From contig NC_134439.1 in NCBI RefSeq assembly GCF_030867145.1, positions 5,927,379-5,991,378 of the forward strand: 64,000 nt of DNA, given 5' to 3'. Below, piece after piece: positions 1 through 8,460 of the stretch. Source of the DNA: Opisthocomus hoazin (lineage: Eukaryota; Chordata; Aves; Opisthocomiformes; Opisthocomidae). The notes under the pieces are model-generated. The model had not been told where the DNA came from and ran no database searches. It worked only from the letters and a program-made list of their open reading frames with translations. How positions within the stretch are numbered: position 1 is the first letter of the stretch; each line of letters opens with the position of its first letter. The position numbers and the translations under genes were made by a program.

Positions 1-570
1 CTCGGGTTTTTTGGTATATCGGGGGGGGGAGGGGGGGAGAGGGGGCGGCGGGAGCGGGGCCGGGGCGAGCTCTGCTCGGCGGTGGGAGCCCCTTCCCTCC
101 TGCCCCCCCCCCTCCCCGAGCTGCGCGGGTCCCCCCAAGCCCCTTTCCTGGGCAGGACCCCCCGCACTGCGCGGTGAGGGAGGGGGTGGGGGGTCCCCGT
201 CCGCCGTCCCAGCGCTTGGCTCGGGGGGTTCAGCTTCGCCCCTTAAAACTCCATCAGCGGACCTGGCACACGCACGGGCAAATAAAACATCCTCCCCCCG
301 GAGGAAACCCCCCCAGTCCTCCCCGCAGCCGAAGCCGTGCACACACTCACCGCACCCCCCCGCAATGCTCCCGCACGCCTCCGGGCCCCGTAAGGCTCCT
401 CCGGGCGCTCCCCTCCCCGCCCGGGACCCCCGGCTCGGGCGGCCCCGGGCCTCGGCGGGATGGAGGGGCCCGCTCCCCCTGCCCCCCCTCCCCAGGACCC
501 CCCCCCCCCCGCCCACCCCGCAGCTCTCCTCTGTTGCGTGTAAACCTTTCCTGCGGGCCGTCCGCTGTCC
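1..570. other. GC-rich 3' flank / probable 3' UTR of EPOP
   Basis: This stretch lies just past the EPOP stop codon on the minus strand and is very rich in C and G runs. No minus-strand AATAAA (it would read TTTATT here) is visible, so the polyadenylation site probably lies beyond the left edge or uses a variant signal. The long open frames on both strands come from high GC and lack of stops; they show no family similarity. Confidence 0.5.
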
Positions 571-2664
571 TTAGAGATCCTCCAAGCCACAGCCCCGGAA
601 TTTGAGGCTGGGGGGCACGGGGATGGCGTTGCCCCCCAGGTGCCAGCTCCACAGAGGGTGGGTTTTGGAGAGGGCCCAGGAGTTTTTGCCCCCCAGGGAG
701 GAGGCGGGACACAGGTCCCCATCTTCCCCCACCACCAGGGAGGGAATGCAGGGGAAGCTGCCCATCAGGCTGAAGGAATTGCGAGGCGGGGGGAGCCCGG
801 CGCCGGCGAGGCGTTTGCAGGGAGCGTTTCCCCTTTTGGCCTTCCTCCGCGGAGTCTTCCTCGGCCTCCCCAGCGAGGAGCTCGGCTGCCTTTCCGCCTC
901 GGCGGCCCTGGCGAGGCGTCCGCGCTTGGCATTCCTTTCCGAGCCGCTGCCTCTCCAGGCTTTGTTCGCCAGGGCGCCGGGGCTCTCGGCTCGTTTGGGG
1001 CCGGGGGGTTTGCAGGGCTCCGTCCTCCCCCCTTGGCGCAAACTTTTCCCGTCCAGGTTGAACCCTTTGGCGTAACACCACAGCTTGGATTGCCGGATCA
1101 GGCGGTCGAAGTGTTCCCGTCGGGGTTCCCCGGGGGGGGCCGGCCCGACGCCCCCCGCCAGTTCCTGGGTCGGGGGCTGCGGGGCCGAGCCCGGGGCCGG
1201 CTCCGGCCCGGTTAAAGCCCCGCTTTGCCTCTCCCCCCGGTCACCGGGGCCCGCCGGGGCTCCTTTGTTCGAGGCATCTTTGTGCAAATCCTTCCCCTCG
1301 GCGCGGGGCTCCGCGTCCCCAAAGCCGCCCTCCTTTTGTTGCGGATTCCCCCCAGGGGTGCTGCTCGGGGAGGGGGGGGGAGAGGAGGAGGAGGAGGAGG
1401 AGGAGGAAGAAGAGGAAGGGGAAGGGGAAAGGGAGGCCTCCTGCTTTGCGTACAGCTCCGGCAGCGCCTGGGCCCCCGAGCCCGGGGCTGGAACCGGGCT
1501 CAAACTTTCCAAAGTTGATGCTCGCAAAGTCCTGGCCCAGAGCTGCTGCGAGAGGAAGAGGAGGTCGGGGTCGGGGCGCAGGGCTTTGCTCGGGGGGGGC
1601 TCGGCTGGGTGCTCCTCGCCCAGGGGCTCCCGGGGGGGCTGCGTCTGGAAGCGGGGCAGAGCCGCCTGCCTGTACCGGGTGCTCTGCACCGAGTCCCCGC
1701 TGCACAGCGAGCTGCTCTCCGACTCCGAGGAGCTGCCTTCCTCGCTGCTGCACGACGTGTCCCCTTCCTCCTCCTCTTCCTCCTCCTCCTCCTCCTCCTC
1801 CGAGGAGTCGCTGGAGGTGGCGGGGCTGGACCCCCCGAAGTCCAGGCTGGAGTCCGAGTCGCTGGAGTAGCCGGCGGAGGTACCCTGCCTCTTGGAGCCG
1901 GGGGGGCGACCCTTCCTGCCCCCCGCCGACCCCTTCTCCGGGGCGAAGAGCCCCTTGCACCGGCCCCGCGGAGCCAGCGCGGCCACCTGCGCGGAGGGGA
2001 GCGCGGCCGCGGGGTGCAGCAGAGCCAGGTCGCGGGGGTACCCGGCCAGGACCCCGGCGAAGAGCCCCCCCGCCAGCCCGCAGCCCCTCCGGCCCCGGAG
2101 GGGTTTGGGGAAGGCGGGGAGGGCCCTGTGGAAGGGCTGAGGCAGCAGCGGGGCCGGCGCCGAGCGCGGCTTAGGGAAAGCGGGGGGCGGCTTGGGGGGG
2201 CCGGGGGGGGCGGGAGCGCAGCAGCCGCCGGCTCTGCAGGGCTGCAGCAGCTGGGGCCGGGGGCAGGGGAAGAGCCCCCCCGGGTCCGGCAGCAGCAGCT
2301 GCTCCCTCCTCTTGCTCTTCCTCTTCCTCTTCCTCCTCCGGGGACTGAGGCTCTTGCAGGAGGTGCAGAGAGCTTCCAGGTCCGCCTTGGAGATGAGGGA
2401 GCATTTCACGGCGCGGGTGGGCACCGAGTGGATGGCTTTGAGGGTCCGGAGCTCTTTGAGATCGCAGCGTCGGCTCTTGATCTTTAAGGTTTCCATCTTC
2501 TTGCTGATGGTGGTCCTGGGGATATCCTTAAACAGGTCGCTGAGGACCTGGGCCAAAGCAAACATCTGGGTGCCATTGATCTGTAAGTATCCCAAGTTTA
2601 TCCCTTCGATTTCTTGGTAGCCGGCGTGAAAATCCCCCGGCCTGGCTCCCCCATTGTAATCCAT
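571..2664 (-). CDS. EPOP: EPOP-like protein with SKI/DACH domain (PRC2-associated; SKIDA1 paralogue)
   Basis: Single-exon frame of 697 codons. I start it at 2664, where the ATG sits in a perfect Kozak context (GCCACCATGG). An in-frame ATG 45 nt upstream has a poor context. Residues about 12-108 form a SKI/DACH-type domain (GYLQINGTQMFALAQV; IPRTTISKKM; LKAIHSVP) very like SKIDA1. A basic run (RRRKRKRKSKRR, about 109-120) follows and may be a nuclear signal. Next come a Pro-rich region, poly-Glu with Ser-rich acidic sequence (about 285-325), poly-Ser (about 417-429), and two conserved C-terminal blocks: HFDRLIRQSKLWCYAKGF (about 519-536) and FPCIPSLVVGEDGDL to PVPPSLKFRG (about 638-691). The C-terminal blocks match EPOP more closely than SKIDA1, and MLLT6 lies next door as in mammals. 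In mammals EPOP is a nuclear protein bridging PRC2 (via SUZ12) and Elongin BC. Mammalian EPOP is about 380 residues and, as I recall, lacks the SKI/DACH part, so this copy may show the older form. Confidence 0.88.
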   Translation of the reverse strand: MDYNGGARPGDFHAGYQEIEGINLGYLQINGTQMFALAQVLSDLFKDIPRTTISKKMETLKIKSRRCDLKELRTLKAIHSVPTRAVKCSLISKADLEALCTSCKSLSPRRRKRKRKSKRREQLLLPDPGGLFPCPRPQLLQPCRAGGCCAPAPPGPPKPPPAFPKPRSAPAPLLPQPFHRALPAFPKPLRGRRGCGLAGGLFAGVLAGYPRDLALLHPAAALPSAQVAALAPRGRCKGLFAPEKGSAGGRKGRPPGSKRQGTSAGYSSDSDSSLDFGGSSPATSSDSSEEEEEEEEEEEEGDTSCSSEEGSSSESESSSLCSGDSVQSTRYRQAALPRFQTQPPREPLGEEHPAEPPPSKALRPDPDLLFLSQQLWARTLRASTLESLSPVPAPGSGAQALPELYAKQEASLSPSPSSSSSSSSSSSSPPPSPSSTPGGNPQQKEGGFGDAEPRAEGKDLHKDASNKGAPAGPGDRGERQSGALTGPEPAPGSAPQPPTQELAGGVGPAPPGEPRREHFDRLIRQSKLWCYAKGFNLDGKSLRQGGRTEPCKPPGPKRAESPGALANKAWRGSGSERNAKRGRLARAAEAERQPSSSLGRPRKTPRRKAKRGNAPCKRLAGAGLPPPRNSFSLMGSFPCIPSLVVGEDGDLCPASSLGGKNSWALSKTHPLWSWHLGGNAIPVPPSLKFRGCGLEDL
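1380..1420. repeat. Imperfect GGA/GAA tract coding poly-Ser in EPOP
   Basis: A GAGGAGGAG-type trinucleotide run on the plus strand reads as Ser codons in the minus-strand EPOP frame. It is a likely site of length variation between individuals. Confidence 0.8.
1765..1805. repeat. CTC/TCC trinucleotide tract coding poly-Glu in EPOP
   Basis: A CTC/TCC run gives about 14 successive Glu residues in EPOP. It is followed by a Ser/Glu-rich acidic segment that SKIDA1 also has, so the acidic character is probably ancestral while the exact length is free to vary. Confidence 0.8.
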
Positions 2665-3363
2665 GGTGGCTGGAACAATTCCGAAGGTCCCTTCGCAGGT
2701 CAGGAACATTTTGCAAGGAGCATTTACTTTGTCTCTTTCAAAGGGGGCATTGAAAATAAGGACATATTTGTTTCCACTCCCTGATCACACACATCCCTAC
2801 CCCTCCGGAGAGGTGGGGGAGGGGGGGAAGGGAGGGAAAATAAAAAAAAAAAAAGCCAAAGCAGTCGATCTCCCTTTCAAAGTCTCCAGTCAAAGGTTCG
2901 CAACATCTTCCGAACACCCGGCTCCTCCGCCCTCATCGGGGCTCGGCTCCTCGTCTTCCCCCTCCCCAGCGAAAAAAAAGAGAAAAACGAAGAAGTCAAA
3001 CATCTCGCATCCTCCAGGCTCTCCCCGGGCGGCTCCCACCCCGCGGCCGCGCACCGCGCCTTCCACCTCGAAAATAATCTCGGGGAGGGGGGAATTGAGA
3101 AGGGGGGGGAGGAATCAACAAGCACAGCCCCCCCCCCCTTTGCTGTGCAAAGCCACTGAGATGCTTAAGCAAACAAAGCTACCGAAGGGGGGGAGGGGGG
3201 CGACGGAAAAATGGGGGAGGGGGGAGGTGTCTGCGCGGCGGGGGAGCCCCGGGGGCTCCGTGCAGCTCCCACCTTCCCCGGGCTCCGCACTCGCGGCCCC
3301 GCAGCCGCGTACCGCATATTCTAGGGAACACCCCGCCGCGCCGTCCCCGCCACCCGCCAGCTG

Positions 3364-3393
3364 ATTGGGCACTCCGGGCCCGTGATGTCATCA
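3364..3393 (-). promoter_or_regulatory. CCAAT box plus CRE-like palindrome, candidate EPOP promoter core
   Basis: ATTGG at 3364-3368 is a CCAAT box (NF-Y type) on the EPOP strand. Fifteen bases away, at 3383-3393, is TGATGTCATCA, an odd-length palindrome resembling ATF/CREB or AP-1 family sites. NF-Y and CRE-like sites close together are common in CpG-island promoters. They lie about 700 bp upstream of the ATG, in the right orientation for a long GC-rich 5' UTR. Role inferred only. Confidence 0.4.
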
Positions 3394-3543
3394 GCCCCCA
3401 ACATTTCACACGCGCACCCCCCGCGCAAAACCTCACAGACCCCCCCCCGGGGCGGGCCGCGCAACCCCGACCCCGCACACACAATGGAGGCGGCCTCGGG
3501 GGGCTCTCGGGCTTGGGGTTCCCCCCCCTTAAAAAAAATAAAA

Positions 3544-3605
3544 ATAAATATATATATATATATATTACAAATTACGCTGTATTTTCGGGGGGGGGGGGGG
3601 GGGGG
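3544..3605. repeat. (TA)n tract followed by a 19-base poly-G run
   Basis: An alternating TA stretch ends near 3566 and an uninterrupted run of G fills 3587-3605. Both are simple-sequence repeats in the EPOP upstream region. The G run can form quadruplex structure, and its length may be inexact in the assembly. Confidence 0.85.
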
Positions 3606-4555
3606 TTGCGCGGGGGGCTGCGCTTTGTTTCCGCGCTGGAGCGGTTTTTCCGCGCAGGATTGCTCGGCGGGCGGCCCCTGCGCGCCCCCCCCCAACCCCC
3701 CCGGATTCCTCTGGGATGGGTGTGTGGACGTATAGATTCAATAACGCGTGAACGAAAGGACTCTCAGCGAGTCGCTGGAAACGATTGACTCCGCCACAAC
3801 CCATCCTTCAGCCCGGAGTGGAATGCTTATTAATTGCCAATTACTGTATTTATTATCCGGAGTGAGCGCGGTATCAACAACAACATCGGCAATCTGCGCG
3901 AAGAAAAGCAAGGCAAAGAGATTTATACGCCTTTTTACTCACACACCTTCTTTATTCACTTCGCATCTTTTTCTTCCAAACTCTTTCTTTAAAAAAAGGA
4001 AAAAAAAAAAAAAAGGAAACAAAAATTCTTTTGCACGCTGCTGGACTTTATTTCAAACTTTAAATCCCAAGATTTCTCCGGCGTTTGGCAGCTCGCTCCC
4101 GCCCCGCAGCCCGGGCGAGGTTTCCCCCAAAGCAGGGCTGCAGATTTCGGGCTCCAAAGGGGGAAAAGAGGGAGAAGCAAAACCCCGAGCGAGCCCCGAG
4201 CGCTCCGCCAGCCCCGAGCTCCTTTGTCCCGGCCCCGCGATCCCTCCCGCAACCTGGAGCCGCCCGAGCGGAGCCGCGGGGGCTGGACCGGGGGGGTTTC
4301 ACTCAGGAGGCTAATTTTGGGGAAACAGTTACCTCGGAAACCTTCCTGGGGGCAGGGAAGCCGCGGCTCTGCGGCGCCCGCTGTTCCCTTCCGAGCTGCG
4401 TCTGCCTCCCACATGAAAAGTTGCTTTTAGTCTTCCTCCGCCTTTTTTTTTTTTTTTTGTGGTTCCGATGGCAAAATCTGAGTAATTTGGTAATAATAAT
4501 TTGTTCAACTATATGTACAATCAACCACAAACGAGCCCGATTTAGAAACAGTCCC

Positions 4556-4579
4556 GGAGGAGGAGGAGGAGGAGGAGGA
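4556..4579. repeat. (GGA)n microsatellite
   Basis: Eight tandem GGA units in the EPOP upstream region. They lie outside any supported coding frame. Confidence 0.85.
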
Positions 4580-5460
4580 AGCGCATTCCTGCGTGTGCGT
4601 GTAAAAGAAATTTAAAAGAACTCCACCACGCCGAGAGCTGCGGAGCGGGGCTCACCTGGGCTGCTCCTGCCTGCCGAGCCTCCCGCTGCCAGTCGCGATT
4701 CTGTCGGGGGAGGAATCGCTGCCAGGGCTTCCCCCCACCCCCCCCAGCACCCACGGGAGCGCGCTGCCCCGCACCCGCTCCCCCTCGCCGCGGGAAGCAG
4801 ACCCCCCGATTTCCAGACCTGGCCGCGTTAAACCCGCCACATTTCCCCCTCGTTTTCCACAGGCGAGAGTTTCCTGTGAGTAAAGGTCTCCCGGCCAAGG
4901 CAAACTCCAAATTCCTCTTTGTTTGGGCGGGGGGGGGGGTTCTGCGTGGCGAGGGACGGGGGGCGGCGGGTGAAGGGGATGGGGCAGCCGGCGGCAGCGC
5001 CCGGCGGGCCGAGGGACCGCAGCCAGCCCCGCTCGCAGCCACCCGGGACTCTCCCTTCGCGACGAACAGGGAAAGATCCCGCGTGTTTTCCTTCCCGCAC
5101 CGAGCCAGAGCCATTTTACCTATAGCCGAGCTCCGCTCCGTGCCAGGGCCGGAGGGGGGGAAGGCGCTGGCGGGGGCTGTCCCCGTCCGATGCGGCTGAT
5201 GCGGCCGCGGGGTTTATGGGGGGGCGGGAGGGGGGGGGGGGGTGTAAAGAAACCAGGAGCCGGAGCAGCGCAGCGAGGCGTTCCCGAGCGGTTGCGGGGC
5301 TCCGGAGGGGAAGCGGGGCCCGGGCCCGGCGCGGGAGAGGGGCTGCAGGCGGCATTTGCAGCCGAGCTCCGTCGGGGGGGACCCGGGGAGGCGGGGGGGG
5401 GGGGCGATGGGTGAAGCTCAGCGCGGAACACGCGTGTGTGTGTGGGCCTTGACGTCCCTG

Positions 5461-5910
5461 CGAGGGCAGCTCGACGCGGGACGTTCAGCTACTTTGCAAA
5501 TCCATATAGAGAAATATATGTATAGAAGCGGGGGGCAGGGTCCTCACGGCCAGGACTCGTGAGCAAATGCGTTGTAACCGCCGCGTAAGCGCTTCGCGTC
5601 CCTGCGATGGGGGTCTCTGCTGCCAAGGCCACCGCAGGGTGGGTGCTGAGGGCAGGGTCCCTCGCGGCAGCACCTTCACCCCGGTGTACAGATGTAAGGA
5701 CGAACTGGGCTTTACTGGGCTCCCCACTTCGCCGTGTTCGGCGTGAGGGCGGCTGCAGGCCCGGGGTGGAAGCGGCCACAGTACGGGCAGCACCGTGGGT
5801 CCCACGCCAGGGCTGGGGGCCGGGGGGCTGTGCTGGGGGGGCAGCGGGGTGCACCCGTCCCTGGCGATGCGGCCTGGGGAAACGGGCGCAGCCGGGAGAG
5901 CTGCCAGCAT
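5461..5910. other. Intergenic, GC-rich, no gene seen
   Basis: Composition falls from the EPOP island toward the TG-rich array. I see no coding similarity, splice pattern or recognised repeat here. Confidence 0.5.
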
Positions 5911-6592
5911 CTGTGTCTGTGTCTGTCTGTGAGTCTGTGTGTCTGTATGTCTGTATATCAGATTATTTGTATATCAATGTATCTGTGTATAGTTGTGTGT
6001 TTGTGTATCTGTATATCTGTGTATCTGTATATCTGTATATCTGTATACCTGTGTATATGTATTTTTGTGTGTCTGTGTCTGTGTGTATCTGTGTAGTTGT
6101 GTATATGTATTTTTGCGTATCTGTGTCTGTGTATACCTGTGTATTTCTATATCTATATATCTGTGTATCTGTGTATTTCTATAGTTGTGTGTCTGTATTT
6201 TTGTGTCTGTATATCGTGTATGTATATACCTGTGCATCTCTATACCTGTGTATCTGTGTATTTGTACAGCTGTGTATTTGTGGTTTCGCATATATGTGTA
6301 TCTCTATATCTGTGTATCTGTATGGCTGTGTTTGTATTTTTGTGTAGCTGTGTGTGTATATACCTGTGTGTCCCTATATCTGTATCTTTATATCTCTATA
6401 TCCATGTATCTGCGTGTTTGTATAGTTGTATATTTGTGTTTTTGCGTATCTGTGTGTGTATGTACCTGTGTATCTCTATCCGTGTGTCTGTGTATTTGTA
6501 TAGCTGTGTACTTGTATTTTTGTGTATCTGTATATTTGTAAATTTCTGTATTTATTTATATATTTGTGTATTTTTAATATATTTTCATATTT
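5911..6592. repeat. TG-rich degenerate minisatellite (TGTATC/TGTGTATCTG family)
   Basis: About 680 bp of degenerate units such as TGTGTATCTGTATATCTG. A longer landmark of the form TAGTTGTGTAT..TGTATTTTTG recurs near 6093, 6182, 6268, 6323, 6423 and 6501, which suggests a higher-order period of roughly 80-90 bp. The array has few stops and so gives long Cys/Tyr/Val/Ile-rich frames on both strands; these are artefacts of the repeat. Confidence 0.9.
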
Positions 6593-7260
6593 GGGTCTCA
6601 GCCCAGTGACGGCTCCCGAGGGCGGACGGGGGGGTTCCAGCCCCCCCGGGGGGGAGGGCACCAACCCTGAGGAATCCTCACCCGTGGGGCATGCCCGGGA
6701 GATCCCTCGGACCCGCCCGGCTCCCGCGGGGAGCGGTGGAAGCTGGCAGGATGCGGGGGGGACCGGGAGGCGCAAAACCCCCCCACCCCTGCCGCTCTTC
6801 GGGAGCGAAATAACAGCGGAGGGGGGGGAGGGGGGGAATTCTCCGCCCTCCGGTAACCGATCCCCACGCACCTCCCCGGGCGGGCTCGGGTTCGGCCGAG
6901 GTGCGTTTTCCCGACACGCACGAGCACACGGCGGGGCGCCCACGCGGGGGGGGGGAGGGGGATGGAGGGGGGAGCCACGCGTGTCCGCGGCCCGGGAGCT
7001 CGGCGGGCTGCGGGGGGAGGAGAGGGGGCCGGGGGTCAGGGTCTGCTCCGCGCCCCCCTCCCGGCGCTGCCGGGGCAGAGGTGGGGCAGGACCCCCCGCA
7101 CCCCCCTCCCGCGGGCTCCGGCTGCCCGTGGGGCTCCCACGTCGCTTTCCCGGTGCCTCCCGACCCGGCGCAAGGGCCTGAAAGCACGAGGGGAGGAAAA
7201 GAAAAAGGGAAGAAAACACCAAACCACCCCAAAACCCCAAACAGATTTGGGTTTCGCCCT
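6593..7260. promoter_or_regulatory. Isolated CpG-rich block next to the TG array
   Basis: A sharp switch from the T-rich array to very GC-rich, CpG-dense DNA. It has long open frames on both strands that look like composition artefacts (Pro/Gly/Arg-rich, no domain). It could be an unlinked CpG island or enhancer, but no transcript can be inferred. Confidence 0.35.
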
Positions 7261-8460
7261 TTAGGATGACATTTTTGTGGGTGGGGGTCCTCTGCGTGGG
7301 GTCTCTCAGAGCGGGGGGGGTTGGTTTTGCTCTGGCAGCTCAGGTCCAACTTACTGCTCTCCCAATTCAGCATCGCTCACAGAGAGCAGGCGGCAGGCGG
7401 GGGCGGGGGGGGGGAGAGAGGAGCAAAAAAAAAAGGCAGGTGCCAGCAGGAAAAGAGGAGGGAGATGCTGCCGGGGGTGGGCAGAGAGGAATTCGCTCGG
7501 CAGCCGGCACTTCGGCAGGATAGATCAGATTTATCACGAAAAAAGTGATTAGAAATTGATATTGGCCCAACTGAATTATTTCAATTGCAAGGAACGGTTT
7601 TATTCACTTGCTTTTCTTACAAGAAAAAAATCCCACAAAATGCGGTGGCCAAAACCAATGCCGAGCCCGCTCCGTGCAGAGATCCCGAAAGCAAGGGCCG
7701 GAGCTCCCCGTGCAGAGCGGGCGCCCCGCAGATACCCCTCACCCGCCCCGGGACCTGCGAGGAGAGGCCGCCGTCTCTCCCCTCCCGCCGTCCGCCGGGG
7801 CGGGATGGGCCGGGGGCTCCCACCGGGCCCTGGCGGGGGGATGGAAAAGCCCTTTGGCTCAGGTACGAGGCGTGTTTTCAAGGAAAATATGGAAATTCAC
7901 TTTTTTTTTTTTTTAAATTTCAAGGAGTTTGTAAAAGAGTGGGGGGCTGAAAGCAGCCCAGCACCAGGCGCTGGTTAAGACCCCCGATGTTCTGATCAGA
8001 GGCAGCTACTCCCGACAGACTCTTCAGCTGTCCGGGATGGAAAGATTTCTACAAATCACTTGGTGCACTGGCTATTTAAACGTCTCTGGTAGATTTTACA
8101 GGCTACGGGAGGGAGCTGGAGAAGCAGACCCAAACCCCCCCAGCCCAGCATGCAGGACAGACAGAGGGACAGGCCAGGGCCACCCTCCTTCGCTTTGGGG
8201 TGGGGGGCGGCTTCGGAACCGCTGTCCCTGCTCCAGGACCCACCTTCCCGCTGCCAGCAGCCGGGGAACACTGAAATGCTCTTGGATGCACTCAAAGGCA
8301 GAGATCTTCCCTCTCCTCCACGTGGGACGGGGTTATTTATCAGGATTTCTCATTTATTTTTCAAGATCTCTCGCTTATTTTTCAGGCTTTCCCTCCTTCC
8401 TTCCCCACGAGCAGTTTGTGAATGATATTGAATGAAACCGCTGAAAAATGGCTCTTCAGT
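7261..8460. other. Intergenic, mixed composition, no gene seen
   Basis: It contains a purine-rich stretch (about 7395-7470), an A-rich patch near 7620, and a GC-rich patch at 7660-7850. No coding similarity or recognisable transposon was found. Confidence 0.45.

Larger units (their letters stand above)
2665..5460 (-). promoter_or_regulatory. EPOP 5' UTR and upstream CpG-rich region
   Basis: About 2.8 kb upstream of the EPOP ATG is CpG-dense and packed with G and C runs, typical of a CpG-island promoter. No TATA box is evident near a likely start. Short AT-rich islands interrupt it (2846-2856, 3533-3566, 3990-4020, 4440-4520). No open frame here resembles a known protein. The transcription start is not defined by the sequence. 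Confidence 0.55.

Noticed and set aside
571-2709. Calling the minus-strand gene SKIDA1
   Set aside because: The SKI/DACH domain is SKIDA1-like, but the LWCYAKGF and VVGEDGDLCPASSL blocks and the MLLT6 neighbour fit EPOP better. The His/Ala-rich runs of SKIDA1 are absent.
5607-6609. Long Cys/Tyr/Val-rich frames (up to 246 codons)
   Set aside because: They lie in the TG-rich minisatellite, which lacks stops in several frames on both strands; there is no domain and no splice context.
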